In this document: positions 1 to 9,459 of the stretch, in pieces
Layout of the letters: every line of letters starts with the position of its first letter
Numbering within the stretch: the stretch's first letter is position 1
Origin: Ahrensia marina
Lineage (GTDB): Bacteria; Pseudomonadota; Alphaproteobacteria; Rhizobiales; Rhizobiaceae
Reading direction: 5' to 3'
DNA length: 64,000 nucleotides
Assembly: GCF_001293565.1 (NCBI RefSeq)
Contig: NZ_JXMU01000011.1
Coordinates: 62,001-126,000, forward strand
Notes under the pieces: generated by a model
Database searches by the model: none
What the model was told of the DNA's origin: nothing
The model's input: the letters and a program-made list of their open reading frames with translations, nothing else
Program-made: the position numbers and the translations under genes

Positions 1-1005
1 TCGCCGGAGCGTGAGGTTGGAGAGGTTGTTCTAAAACGTATCGCGCTGCCGGGTGCGACAGACGTCGTACAATTCGCTGATGAAAACGTCACCATGATGG
101 CGATTGAATGCCGCGAGGATTGTCCGGTTATCAATACGCCACTTAGCCAGTTGAGCGAGCTTTTTCCGGACCTAGGCGCAACAGTAACCGGTGTTTGGCG
201 TAACGATAAACTGTTTGTTGCAAAATCAAGCGACCAGCTTTTTGCCGGTGATCTTGTTTATGTGATTTCGGTCAAAGGGCAAGTTCGCAGAACGCTGGCT
301 CTGTTTGGCCATCAGGAAACACAGGCACGCCGTATTGTATTTGCCGGCGGCGGCAATATCGGGCTTTATGCGGCCGCCAAGCTTGAGCAATCGGCCATTA
401 AAGCCAATCTAAAAATTATTGAAGCAAACCGTACGAGAGCGGTTGATGTTGCTGACCAATTGATGCGCACCATCGTGTTACATGGTAGCGCCCTTGATCA
501 GCAAATTTTACGTGAGGCAGATGTGCAGGATGCCGATCTCATGGTGGCGCTCACCAATGATGATCAGGTCAATGTTCTATCATCGGTGATGGCCAAAAGA
601 TTGGGCTGTAAATCAACCATGACGTTGATAAACGACCTTTCCTATCAAAGCTTTACGTCGGCACTGGGTATTGATGCGCAAATCAACCCGCGTGCGGTCA
701 CGATTTCGCGCGTGTTGCAGCATATGCGCCGCGGACGGATTCGTCAGGTCCATTCAGTGCAAAAAGGACAGGCTGAAGTTATCGAGGCGCAAGCTTTGGA
801 AACCTCGCCGCTGGTCGGCAAACCGCTACGCGAACAAGATTTGCCGGAAGATGTGCGTATTGGCGCAATTTATCGCGAAGGTGTGGTGCTCAAGCCGGAT
901 GGCCAGACCATCGTCAAAGCAAATGACCGCGTGATCATGTTTGCGAAAACATCTGCCATTAAAAGCGTTGAGCAGCTATTCCGCGTTAGCCTTGAATTTT
1001 TCTAA
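1..1005 (+). CDS. trkA: Trk potassium uptake protein TrkA, C-terminal part (5' end outside window)
   Basis: Peripheral NAD-binding subunit that gates Trk/Ktr-type K+ uptake at the inner membrane. The reading frame is open from base 1, so about 334 residues are present against roughly 458 in the full protein. The second RCK-N Rossmann domain starts at the glycine-rich stretch FAGGGNIG (about residues 112-119 of the visible part), and an RCK-C domain occupies the last 85 or so residues. It is followed after 20 bp by dat, in the order seen downstream of ntrYX in Rhizobiales. Internal ATG codons at 94 and 97 are unlikely to be the true start because coding sequence continues upstream. Confidence 0.93.
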   Translation, partial: SPEREVGEVVLKRIALPGATDVVQFADENVTMMAIECREDCPVINTPLSQLSELFPDLGATVTGVWRNDKLFVAKSSDQLFAGDLVYVISVKGQVRRTLALFGHQETQARRIVFAGGGNIGLYAAAKLEQSAIKANLKIIEANRTRAVDVADQLMRTIVLHGSALDQQILREADVQDADLMVALTNDDQVNVLSSVMAKRLGCKSTMTLINDLSYQSFTSALGIDAQINPRAVTISRVLQHMRRGRIRQVHSVQKGQAEVIEAQALETSPLVGKPLREQDLPEDVRIGAIYREGVVLKPDGQTIVKANDRVIMFAKTSAIKSVEQLFRVSLEFF

Positions 1006-1025
1006 GCCCTTGGAAGGGAATTACC

Positions 1026-1895
1026 ATGTCGCGTATCGCTTATGTCAACGGATGTTATGTGCCGCACAATCAAGCGGCGGTGCATATTGAGGATCGCGGT
1101 TACCAATTCGCCGACGGCGTCTATGAGGTTTGTGAAATAGCCGATGGCTATATCATCGATATGACACGCCATCTTGAGCGCCTGAACCGTTCTTTGAGTG
1201 AATTGCAGATGGCGTGGCCGGTCAATAAAGAGGCTTTCGTACATATCGTTAAAGAGGTGGTGGTGCGCAACCGTGTGCGCAACGGGCTTGTCTATATTCA
1301 GGTAACGCGCGGGGTTGCCAAGCGTGATCATGTCTTTCCCGAACCGGCCACCAAATCAGCGCTTGTGATCACCGCGCGCCGGAGTGATCCGGCAATCGCG
1401 GAAATGAAATTAAAAACCGGCGTTGGTGTAATTACCGTTCCAGAAAACCGTTGGGATCGTGTCGATATCAAGACCGTTGGTTTGCTGCCCAATGTGATGG
1501 CAAAACAAAAGGCGAAAGAGCAGGGCGCTGCTGAAGCATGGTTTGTTGATGCTGATGGCATGGTCAAAGAAGGTGGCTCGACCAATGCGTGGATTGTTAC
1601 CCAAGACGGTACATTGGTCACACGCCCCGCTGATCATGGCATTTTGCGTGGTATCACCCGCGCAACCGCAATTGATGCTGCTTCAACGCTGGGCTTAAAA
1701 TTTGAAGAACGCCCGTTTTCTGTCGAAGAGGCAAAAAATGCCCGTGAAGCATTTATAACCGCTGCGACAACAATATTAATTCCGGTTATTTCGATTGACG
1801 GTGATTCTGTAGCCAATGGTCACCCTGGGTCAATAACTGAACAACTGCGCAGCCAATTTCGCCTCGAAGTGGAAAAAATATCTGTCTATAGATAG
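1026..1895 (+). CDS. dat: D-amino-acid transaminase (class IV aminotransferase)
   Basis: PLP-dependent fold-type IV aminotransferase of 289 residues that would interconvert D-alanine and D-glutamate for peptidoglycan synthesis. The predicted PLP lysine is K149, in the family context DIK-x-x-x-LLPN, and the cofactor-binding EGG-S-T-N segment follows near residues 177-184. A clear GGAAGGGA Shine-Dalgarno lies just before the ATG. It sits between trkA and hfq, its usual place in Rhizobiales. Branched-chain aminotransferase or aminodeoxychorismate lyase are related alternatives, but length and context favour Dat. Confidence 0.88.
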   Translation: MSRIAYVNGCYVPHNQAAVHIEDRGYQFADGVYEVCEIADGYIIDMTRHLERLNRSLSELQMAWPVNKEAFVHIVKEVVVRNRVRNGLVYIQVTRGVAKRDHVFPEPATKSALVITARRSDPAIAEMKLKTGVGVITVPENRWDRVDIKTVGLLPNVMAKQKAKEQGAAEAWFVDADGMVKEGGSTNAWIVTQDGTLVTRPADHGILRGITRATAIDAASTLGLKFEERPFSVEEAKNAREAFITAATTILIPVISIDGDSVANGHPGSITEQLRSQFRLEVEKISVYR

Positions 1896-2026
1896 GGCAT
1901 TTGAAGGTTTTCGCACAAAAGGTACTGCAATTGACGTTGACGTACTGGTGGGAACTGAAAATATGCTTATACATGGCAATTCAATGCTACGAGCTTTAAT
2001 CGAGGCTCAAGTTACACGGTAAGAAA

Positions 2027-2278
2027 ATGGCAGATAGATCACAAAACTTACAGGATCAGTTTTTAAACGCGGTCCGAAAGCAAAAAATTTCCCTGACAAT
2101 TTTCCTTGTAAACGGCGTCAAGTTGACAGGTGTTGTCACTTCGTTTGATAATTTCTGTGTTTTGTTGCGGCGTGACGGTCATGCGCAACTTGTTTATAAG
2201 CATGCTATTTCAACGATCATGCCAGGCCAGCCTGTGCAGATGTTTGAAAGTGAAACGGCTAATCAAGGCGACGAGTAA
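2027..2278 (+). CDS. hfq: RNA chaperone Hfq
   Basis: Hexameric Sm-like RNA chaperone, 83 residues. The Sm1 region with the FDNF segment (residues 40-43) is followed by the Sm2 motif YKHAIST (57-63), which forms the uridine-binding proximal rim. The N-terminal Q-rich segment (QNLQDQFLN) is typical. The short acidic tail matches alphaproteobacterial Hfq. The upstream 130-bp gap after dat could carry its own promoter, but no clear box is visible. The stop codon TAA overlaps the first possible codon of the hflX reading frame. Confidence 0.97.
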   Translation: MADRSQNLQDQFLNAVRKQKISLTIFLVNGVKLTGVVTSFDNFCVLLRRDGHAQLVYKHAISTIMPGQPVQMFESETANQGDE

Positions 2279-3669
2279 TCGGCTCCATATTTGATGATAT
2301 TGACGGCGCGGATGACGCCAAAGGTCCTCGCGGTTCGTTTGATCACGCGATCGAGCCAACACGCGCGATTGTTATTGCGCCCGACATAACCCAAACCAAT
2401 CAGGCAAAATCGACCTTTGCCAGCGGCGCAATAGAGCGGAGTGCCGCTGAAAGACTTGTTGAAGCTGAAGGCCTCGCGCTCGCCATCGATCTTGTGATTG
2501 CGTATTCGGCCGTTGTCAGTGTTGCAAAACCGCGACCCGCGACACTGCTTGGTTCGGGTAAGGTCAAAGAACTGGCTGAAATCGTAAGAGCCGAAAAAGC
2601 CAAACTCGTGGTCATCGACCATGCTCTAACACCAGTGCAGCAACGCAATCTGGAAAAAGAGCTTCATGCGAAGGTGCTTGACCGGACAGGTCTGATTCTT
2701 GAAATTTTCGGACGCCGTGCCCGCACAAAAGAAGGCACGCTGCAGGTTGAACTTGCACATTTGAATTATCAACGCGGGCGGCTGGTGCGCTCGTGGACCC
2801 ACTTGGAGCGCCAGCGCGGTGGCGCGGGCTTTCTGGGCGGCCCGGGTGAAACGCAGATTGAAGCGGACCGCAGAATTCTGCGTGATAAAATTAAAAGTCT
2901 TGAAAGTGATTTGGAGGCTGTGCGCCGCACGCGCACGCTTCACCGTTCTAAGCGCAAGAAAATCCCGCTGCCTGTCGTTGCATTTGTCGGCTATACAAAC
3001 GCCGGTAAATCAACACTTTTTAACCGAATGACCGGCGCGGATGTCCATGCCGAGGATATGCTATTTGCAACACTGGACCCGACGCTGCGCCGCGTTCAAT
3101 TGCCGAGCGGTACGTGGGTTATTCTATCCGACACAGTGGGTTTCATATCGGATTTGCCGACACATCTGGTCGCCGCCTTCCGTGCGACACTTGAAGAGGT
3201 GCAGGAGGCAAATCTTGTACTGCATGTTCATGATGCGTCAGACAGCGCTGCATCCGCGCAGGCCGATGATGTGCAACAGGTCTTAAAAGATCTTGATATT
3301 GATCCGGAAGACAAATCCCACGTTATTGAAGTTTGGAACAAGATTGATGCGTTGGAACCGGAAGATCGGGAAGCTCTGCAAAAGCGTATCGAGCCCGGTA
3401 AAGGTGAAGCGCTCAATCAGGTTGCTGTCAGCGCGCTTGACGGTTCAGGGTTGCCTGATCTTCTAGCACTTATTGAGCAGAAAATTGCCGGATCGCTTGT
3501 TTCGCGCCGTTTGGAGATTTCTCCTGCGCGGTTTTCTGATGTCGCTTGGCTTTATGAGAATGGAATTGTACGCGATCGTGAAGCGCTTGAAGACGGCACG
3601 ATTGTTGTTGAGGTCGACCTTACACCAGAAAATTCTGAAGCTTATGACCGGCGGGCAAAGAGCAGCTAA
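2278..3669 (+). CDS. hflX: Ribosome-associated GTPase HflX (non-canonical start)
   Basis: GTPase of the HflX family that binds and splits 70S/50S ribosomes under stress. From ATC at 2278 it is 463 residues. The N-terminal domain contains the family GGPGET loop (about 187-192), followed by a coiled coil and the G domain with G1 GYTNAGKST (238-246), G3 DTVGF (285-289) and G4 NKID. The frame is open from 2263, and HflX-like sequence (P-T-R-A-I-V-I-A-P) begins near 2350. There is no ATG, GTG or TTG in frame before GTG at 2494, which would delete that region. ATC at 2278 overlaps the hfq stop and has AAGG at 2265-2268. ATA or ATT codons just downstream, or a sequence error, are alternatives. The 3' end overlaps holB as TAATG. 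Confidence 0.88.
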   Translation: MGSIFDDIDGADDAKGPRGSFDHAIEPTRAIVIAPDITQTNQAKSTFASGAIERSAAERLVEAEGLALAIDLVIAYSAVVSVAKPRPATLLGSGKVKELAEIVRAEKAKLVVIDHALTPVQQRNLEKELHAKVLDRTGLILEIFGRRARTKEGTLQVELAHLNYQRGRLVRSWTHLERQRGGAGFLGGPGETQIEADRRILRDKIKSLESDLEAVRRTRTLHRSKRKKIPLPVVAFVGYTNAGKSTLFNRMTGADVHAEDMLFATLDPTLRRVQLPSGTWVILSDTVGFISDLPTHLVAAFRATLEEVQEANLVLHVHDASDSAASAQADDVQQVLKDLDIDPEDKSHVIEVWNKIDALEPEDREALQKRIEPGKGEALNQVAVSALDGSGLPDLLALIEQKIAGSLVSRRLEISPARFSDVAWLYENGIVRDREALEDGTIVVEVDLTPENSEAYDRRAKSS

Positions 3670-4718
3670 TGTCTGTGCAAGAGATAGAGTATCCTGAGTT
3701 TTTTGATAGCCTTGATGAGATTGCGCCGCCTTGTGCTGCGACATCATTGATCGGCCACGAGCCTTCAATGGAACAGATATTTTCTGCCATTTCCGGCGGG
3801 CATCATGCACTGATCCTTGATGGCGAAAGAGGGATTGGAAAGGCGACGGCTGCCTTTCTAACGGCCAATGCTGTTCTTGGTGATGTGTCTTTGACGGGCG
3901 CGCAGACGCTCTATAGTTGCGATTCAGGCTCTACAACCTACCGTCAGATTGCGCAAAATGTGCATCCGAATATGCTTTATTTGACGCGGCCGAAAAAGGA
4001 TGACGGTAAAGGGTTCAAGACAGTCATCACTGTTGATGAAGTGCGCCGCTTGCAGCGCTTTTTGGGTATGACATCATCAGCAGGCGAGAAACGTGTCATC
4101 ATCATCGACGGTCTTGGTGATATGAACCGCAATGCTGCAAACGCGGTTCTAAAATTACTTGAAGAACCACCTGTTAATACATTGTTTTTGCTGGTTTGTC
4201 ACGGATTAGGCGGCATTCTTCCAACCATCCGTTCGCGGTGCCAGGTTGTCAGATTTCAACCTTTGGATGACGCACAGGTCCGTGCCGTTTTAGATATGGC
4301 TGCGGGGTCAATCCTTGATGCGGACCAACTGCCTCAGCTTACAGCTTTGTCAGGTGGTTCTGTTCGCTATGCACTGTTGATGGCGCTGAATGGCGGGCTG
4401 GAACTTAAAGAAAATCTGGATGCTTTTTTAAATGCGGACCAGTTTGATACTGCGCGTGCACACAAACTTGCGGACGTAGCCGGAGCGCGGGGAAGTGACA
4501 CGCACAATATTTTGCTGCGTCACATGATGTTTGAAGCAATACAACAAGCCGCTATCCAAGCCGCTAATAATGGTAATATTCACCGCGCCGCACAGATTGC
4601 GCGTTTTGATGAAGAGTTTGGTGAGCGTGCACACATTGCCGACGGGTTCAATCTTGACCGCAAACAAGAGTTTCTGATTATGGCCAACAAGGTGCATTCC
4701 TTGTTGCATACGGCATAG
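3669..4718 (+). CDS. holB: DNA polymerase III delta' subunit
   Basis: AAA+ clamp-loader subunit, 349 residues. A degenerate Walker A GERGIGKAT lies at residues 52-60, and a conserved N-A-A-N-A-x-L-K-x-L-E-E-P block and an S-R-C-Q sensor-like segment follow, as in DnaX/HolB proteins. The start codon overlaps the hflX stop (TAATG), so it is probably translationally coupled. In other Rhizobiales holB follows tmk and precedes metG. Here metG follows, but tmk lies 28 kb away on the opposite strand. Confidence 0.9.
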   Translation: MSVQEIEYPEFFDSLDEIAPPCAATSLIGHEPSMEQIFSAISGGHHALILDGERGIGKATAAFLTANAVLGDVSLTGAQTLYSCDSGSTTYRQIAQNVHPNMLYLTRPKKDDGKGFKTVITVDEVRRLQRFLGMTSSAGEKRVIIIDGLGDMNRNAANAVLKLLEEPPVNTLFLLVCHGLGGILPTIRSRCQVVRFQPLDDAQVRAVLDMAAGSILDADQLPQLTALSGGSVRYALLMALNGGLELKENLDAFLNADQFDTARAHKLADVAGARGSDTHNILLRHMMFEAIQQAAIQAANNGNIHRAAQIARFDEEFGERAHIADGFNLDRKQEFLIMANKVHSLLHTA

Positions 4719-4868
4719 AAGCGAAACCTCGATTAAAGAGAAAATTCTCGGTTGGCTGACAAAGATACCGCCAAATATCTCCAAAATTTTGAGCAAGTTG
4801 CAATTTCAATTCGGGATGATTTGTTCTAAAGCACGGCTACAAATTTCAATATGACCAGATTGTAGCTT

Positions 4869-6401
4869 ATGAGCGATAAATTCTTCATCACGACACCTAT
4901 TTTCTACCCAAATGGTGTTCCGCATATCGGACATGCTTATACGGCGATTGCTACCGATGTGCTGGCACGTTTCCAGCGCCTCGACGGCAAAGATAGTTTC
5001 ATGCTGACCGGCACTGACGAGCACGGCCAGAAGATGCAGCGCACGGCCGAAGAACGTGGCATCACACCACAGCAACTGGCTGATGAAAACGCTGCCGTAT
5101 TCCAAAAGATGGTTGAGACATTTGGCTGTTCGCACCGCGAGTTTATCCGGACGACTGAAGAACGTCACGCCAAGGCTGCTCAAGCGCTTTGGAAGAAGAT
5201 GGAAGCTAATGGCGACATTTATCTTGATACTTATGGCGGCTGGTACTCTGTGCGTCAGGAAGCCTATTTTGATGAGAGTGAAACGACAATCGGTGAAGAT
5301 GGTGTGCGCCGCGAACCGCTAGGTTCCGAAGTGGAATGGGTGGAAGAGGAAAGCTACTATTTCAAGCTTTCTGCCTATGGCGAAAAGCTGATTGAATATT
5401 ACGAGCAGCACCCTGATTTTATTGCGCCACAAGAGCGCCGAAACGAAGTGTTGAGCTTTGTAAAGAGCGGTTTGCGCGACCTGTCCATATCACGCACGAC
5501 ATTTGACTGGGGCATTCCGGTGCCGGGCAATGATGATCACGTCATGTATGTCTGGGTTGATGCGCTGACCAATTATTTAACTGCGGCCGGATATCCGAAC
5601 GAGCAGGGGGCTGATTGGGGCTACTGGCCGGCGACACACATTATCGGTAAAGATATTATTCGTTTTCATGCCGTTTACTGGCCTGCTTTCTTGATGTCAG
5701 CCGGTGTGGAATTGCCGAAACGGATTTACGCGCACGGCTTTCTTTTCAACAAGGGTGAAAAGATGTCCAAATCGGTGGGCAATGTGATTGACCCGTTTGA
5801 ACTCGTGGACCTCTACGGGCTTGATAAGGTGCGTTATTTCTTCATGCGCGAAGTGCCGTTCGGCAATGACGGTTCCTATAGCCACGATGCGATTATCACA
5901 CGCACCAATGCCGACCTTGCCAACGGACTTGGCAATTTGGCCCAGCGTTCGCTCTCGATGATTGCGAAAAATCTCGACGGTGTTCTGCCCGAAGCAGGTG
6001 ATTTGCAGGCTGAAGATAAAGCACTGATTGAACTTTGTGTTCCGGCTTTGGATACTGCGCGTCAAGCAATGGACAAGCAGCAGATACACAAGGCGCTTGA
6101 GGCCATTTTTGATGTCGTGAGCGCCGGTGACCGCTATGTTGACACAATGGCGCCATGGGGACTTAAAAAGACCGATCCGGCTCGTATGGCGACAGTGCTT
6201 TACACGGTTGCAGAAACGGTGCGCCGTATCGCGATCATGTGCCAGCCGATCATGCCGGAATCGGCAGGCAAGTTGCTCGACCTTGTGGCGGTGCCAAACG
6301 ACCAGCGTCAATTTGCCAATATTGAAGATGCGCTTGTTGGTGGCACGGCGCTGCCAAAACCTGAGGGCGTGTTTCCCCGACATGTGGAGACAAAAGCTTA
6401 A
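4869..6401 (+). CDS. metG: Methionyl-tRNA synthetase
   Basis: Class I aminoacyl-tRNA synthetase charging tRNA-Met, 510 residues. The HIGH signature is at residues 19-22 and KMSKS at 298-302. The connective peptide (about 120-160) lacks the zinc-binding cysteines, and there is no C-terminal tRNA-binding EMAP domain, so it is the short form usual in alphaproteobacteria. The stop overlaps tatD as TAATG. Confidence 0.97.
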   Translation: MSDKFFITTPIFYPNGVPHIGHAYTAIATDVLARFQRLDGKDSFMLTGTDEHGQKMQRTAEERGITPQQLADENAAVFQKMVETFGCSHREFIRTTEERHAKAAQALWKKMEANGDIYLDTYGGWYSVRQEAYFDESETTIGEDGVRREPLGSEVEWVEEESYYFKLSAYGEKLIEYYEQHPDFIAPQERRNEVLSFVKSGLRDLSISRTTFDWGIPVPGNDDHVMYVWVDALTNYLTAAGYPNEQGADWGYWPATHIIGKDIIRFHAVYWPAFLMSAGVELPKRIYAHGFLFNKGEKMSKSVGNVIDPFELVDLYGLDKVRYFFMREVPFGNDGSYSHDAIITRTNADLANGLGNLAQRSLSMIAKNLDGVLPEAGDLQAEDKALIELCVPALDTARQAMDKQQIHKALEAIFDVVSAGDRYVDTMAPWGLKKTDPARMATVLYTVAETVRRIAIMCQPIMPESAGKLLDLVAVPNDQRQFANIEDALVGGTALPKPEGVFPRHVETKA

Positions 6402-7195
6402 TGTCTGCAATTGTTGACAGTCATTGCCATTTGAATTTTCCTGATTTTGCGCCTGAACTGGATGCTGTTGTCGAGCGGGCACGCGAAGCCGGTCTCGTAC
6501 GTATGGTAACGATTTCGACGCGTGTGTACGAGTTTGATAAAATTCTGGCAATCACAGATGCTTATGATGATGTTTATTGTTCGGTTGGCACGCATCCGCA
6601 CAATGCCGATCAAGAACTCGACGTGACGACTAAAGATCTGTTGGCGCATGCCAACCATCCCAAAGTCGTGGCAATCGGCGAGGCCGGGCTTGATTATTTT
6701 TATGATAATGCGCCTGTAGATGCGCAAAAAACCGGGCTTGTTCGTCATATCGATGCGGCGCGCGAAACCGGCCTGCCATTAATTATCCATGCGCGATCAG
6801 CCGATGAAGATATGATGCAAATTCTGCGCGATGAAACAGCAAAAAACGGCGCGTTTCCGTTTGTTCTGCATTGTTTCTCGTCTGGTAAGGCGCTTGCGGA
6901 ATGCGGCATCGAGCTTGGCGGCTATGTGTCGTTTTCGGGTATTTTGACTTTCAAAAACAGTCAGGAAATCCGCGATATTGCCAAGTGTTTGCCAATGGAC
7001 AAATTGCTGGTGGAAACGGACGCGCCTTATCTCGCGCCGCCGCCGCATCGCGGTCAGCGCAATGAGCCGGCTTTTGTCGTTAATACGGCCAAAGTGTTGG
7101 CGGAAACGCTTAACGTCTCGTTTGATACTATAGCCGCGCAAACAACCGATAATTTCTACCGTCTGTTTTCCAAGGTGCCGCGTCACGATGGTTGA
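6401..7195 (+). CDS. tatD: TatD-family metal-dependent DNase
   Basis: TIM-barrel hydrolase of 264 residues with the metal-binding H8-x-H10 pair (SHCH), E in GEAGLD and the C-terminal ETDAP aspartate. Family members are 3'-5' exonucleases or D-tyrosyl-type hydrolases. The start overlaps the metG stop and the 3' end overlaps the next gene by 8 bp, so metG, tatD and the MBL gene form one translationally coupled unit. Confidence 0.93.
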   Translation: MSAIVDSHCHLNFPDFAPELDAVVERAREAGLVRMVTISTRVYEFDKILAITDAYDDVYCSVGTHPHNADQELDVTTKDLLAHANHPKVVAIGEAGLDYFYDNAPVDAQKTGLVRHIDAARETGLPLIIHARSADEDMMQILRDETAKNGAFPFVLHCFSSGKALAECGIELGGYVSFSGILTFKNSQEIRDIAKCLPMDKLLVETDAPYLAPPPHRGQRNEPAFVVNTAKVLAETLNVSFDTIAAQTTDNFYRLFSKVPRHDG

Positions 7196-7997
7196 TAGGC
7201 CCGGCAAACTACAGATGACCATTTTGGGCTGCGGTTCATCGCCAGGTGTGCCGCGTCTTAACGGTGACTGGGGCAATTGTGATCCTAACAATATAAAGAA
7301 TAAACGTCTGCGCGCTTCTGCTTTGATTGAGAGAATTGCGGACAGCGGTGAAAAAACAACCGTTTGTATTGATACCGGCCCCGATTTTCGTGCGCAGATG
7401 ATTGCCGCTAAAGTCTCGCATATGGACAGTGTCGTTTACACCCACGCGCACGCTGACCACGTGCACGGCATTGATGACTTGCGTACATTTGTGATTTCTC
7501 AAAAACAACGCATGGATATTTATGCCGATGATTTGACAATGGAACGTCTGCGTGACGGTTTTGCATATTGCTTTGAGACGCCAGTCGGCAGTTCTTATCC
7601 GCCTATTTTGCACCCTCACAAAATTGCTCACGATACGCCGTTTACAATTCATGGAGCAGGCGGCGCTTTAGAATTTATTCCGTTGGTTCAACAACATGGC
7701 AGTATTCATTCGCTCGGTTTCCGCATTGACGATTTTGCATATTGCTCTGATGTGTCTGCCTTTCCAGAGGCAACGCTCGAAAAAATGTCAGATCTAGATG
7801 TTCTGATCATTGATGCCTTGCAGTATCGCGAGCATCCAAGCCATTTCTCTCTTGAGCAAACATTGCAAGTCATTGAGCGTTTAAAGCCAAAACGCGCCTA
7901 TCTTACTCATATGCATATTCCGCTCGACTATCAGACTGTACTTGATGAAACGCCGGACCATGTGGAGCCGTGCTATGACGGTTTGGTCATAAACTAA
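7188..7997 (+). CDS. Metallo-beta-lactamase-fold hydrolase (PhnP-like)
   Basis: 269-residue MBL-fold hydrolase with the two-metal motif H86-x-H88-x-D90-H91 and a further histidine in THMH near the C-terminus. The family includes PhnP phosphodiesterases and lipoate/octanoyl-related MBL proteins; the substrate is unknown here. It overlaps tatD by 8 bp. ATG at 7215 is an alternative start that would trim nine residues. It is the last gene of the holB-metG-tatD-MBL block conserved in Rhizobiales. Confidence 0.88.
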   Translation: MVDRPGKLQMTILGCGSSPGVPRLNGDWGNCDPNNIKNKRLRASALIERIADSGEKTTVCIDTGPDFRAQMIAAKVSHMDSVVYTHAHADHVHGIDDLRTFVISQKQRMDIYADDLTMERLRDGFAYCFETPVGSSYPPILHPHKIAHDTPFTIHGAGGALEFIPLVQQHGSIHSLGFRIDDFAYCSDVSAFPEATLEKMSDLDVLIIDALQYREHPSHFSLEQTLQVIERLKPKRAYLTHMHIPLDYQTVLDETPDHVEPCYDGLVIN

Positions 7998-8032
7998 GCA
8001 GCGTTTCGTATAAGCAAAATGCACAGGCCGGT

Positions 8033-9406
8033 TTAAGCTGCCGCTTGATCTTGCAGCAAATGGTTTTGCCCGAGTTGTGTTAGAGCAATCGCAAGACTGT
8101 CTGCTTCGATCCGGCTATAAAGCGCCATCTCGTCGATAACTTTTGCACCTAGTGCATCTTCAAAAGCATCCTGATTGGAAGCAGCGCTAAAATTGGATTG
8201 ATCTTCCGCGCCCAGGTTTGACTGGAAGATGCCAGCGGCGGAGACGGGCAGGAAATCCTCGTAAATTTGTGGGTCTGCAATAAGCGCGCCGGACGCGATC
8301 AATTCAGATATATTGGCGGCTTTGTTTGCCACTTTTCTATTGCCCGCACGGTAGCTGAAGAATGCCAGTCCTTGCTGGCGCAAGGTTTCTAAATCGTCCG
8401 GCAGGGAGGAAAAAGCCGCTTTTAGCAGTGATGTATAATTTTCGCCGCCGGATTTCGCGGCCGCTTCACGGGTGTCCGTGATCGCTTTATCATAGAAAGC
8501 GCGGCCTGCCGGTGTAAGTGCAATTCCGCGTTGTTCAATTTCGCCAAAACGGGCTGTATGGCTTCCGGTCACACCTTGGAAAACCACTTCTTCATCCAGC
8601 GCTTTAAAGGATGTCTGACGCAGCAAAATATCTGTTTTACGTGAGGGCGGACCTTCAATGACTGCTTTAGGCGCAATGCCACGCTGCGGCATTTGTGTTT
8701 GTACAGTATCAATATCCAATGTCCGGGGCGTTAAATGATTAATGTGCGGGCCTTTAAAACTCACCACATCTGCTATCAGGCGATGCGCTTCAACCAGTTG
8801 TGTATAGGTTTCAGTGTCAACAGTTGCATCGCGGTGCCAGCGAAAGGTTTCCAAAGCTTCGCGGACAAAATCATTTGCTTGTTGCTGCGTCAGGCCGCCT
8901 TGTTTTTCTGCAATTTCAATCAGTTTGAATGCGCCATCTGTTACAATCTGGCGCTTGTTGAGAATATGTTCTGCCTTTTCGGCTAGCGCGCGGTTCTCTA
9001 CCAAATCGAGCCGCAAAAGCGATGTGAATACGCGGAACGGATTTCGCTGCAGCGAAGCCTGTTCGACTGGGCGGAATGCGGTTGAATGGACCGGTATTCC
9101 GGCTACAGACAAATCATAATAGCTTACCGGATACATGCCCATGACTGCGAACATGCGCCGGATTGCTTTTAATTCCTGCGCCGTTCCAAGACGGATTGCG
9201 CCGTGACGTTCCACATCAAGCCGGTCCAACTCGCCCGCCGCTCGCAGCCGCGATTTTAATGCCGGATCAGCCTGAAGTGTCGCATGGTTCACATCACGCA
9301 CAAGTTCCATAAGGGTGCCGTATTGCGGCACTTCTTTGCGATACATATCCGACATGGCTTGAGAAAAAAGCGTGCGAATTTCATCGGGGTGAATATGGGC
9401 CGTCAT
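8033..9406 (-). CDS. hglS: 2-oxoadipate dioxygenase/decarboxylase (HglS, DUF1338)
   Basis: Fe(II)-dependent enzyme converting 2-oxoadipate to D-2-hydroxyglutarate, the last step before central metabolism in bacterial lysine catabolism. The protein has 457 residues. Conserved positions of the family appear as H68 and R72 (RHGAIR), H223 (NHLTPR) and E288 (FGEIEQRG), consistent with the His-His-Glu iron site and substrate arginine known for HglS. AGGAA precedes the ATG. It is the distal gene of a four-gene operon whose upstream genes supply 2-oxoadipate from lysine, which strongly supports the assignment. Confidence 0.9.
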   Translation of the reverse strand: MTAHIHPDEIRTLFSQAMSDMYRKEVPQYGTLMELVRDVNHATLQADPALKSRLRAAGELDRLDVERHGAIRLGTAQELKAIRRMFAVMGMYPVSYYDLSVAGIPVHSTAFRPVEQASLQRNPFRVFTSLLRLDLVENRALAEKAEHILNKRQIVTDGAFKLIEIAEKQGGLTQQQANDFVREALETFRWHRDATVDTETYTQLVEAHRLIADVVSFKGPHINHLTPRTLDIDTVQTQMPQRGIAPKAVIEGPPSRKTDILLRQTSFKALDEEVVFQGVTGSHTARFGEIEQRGIALTPAGRAFYDKAITDTREAAAKSGGENYTSLLKAAFSSLPDDLETLRQQGLAFFSYRAGNRKVANKAANISELIASGALIADPQIYEDFLPVSAAGIFQSNLGAEDQSNFSAASNQDAFEDALGAKVIDEMALYSRIEADSLAIALTQLGQNHLLQDQAAA

Positions 9407-9459
9407 AGTAATTCCTGAAGGGTTGGTCTGGCATTGCTAAATGAGCCAGACCGATAGGT

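Noticed and set aside
2494-2496. GTG as the hflX start
   Set aside because: It would remove about 72 residues including conserved N-terminal HflX sequence that is in frame upstream.
5697-6551. Minus-strand frame of 284 codons opposite metG and tatD
   Set aside because: Low-complexity, His/Arg-rich antisense translation of metG; no family features.
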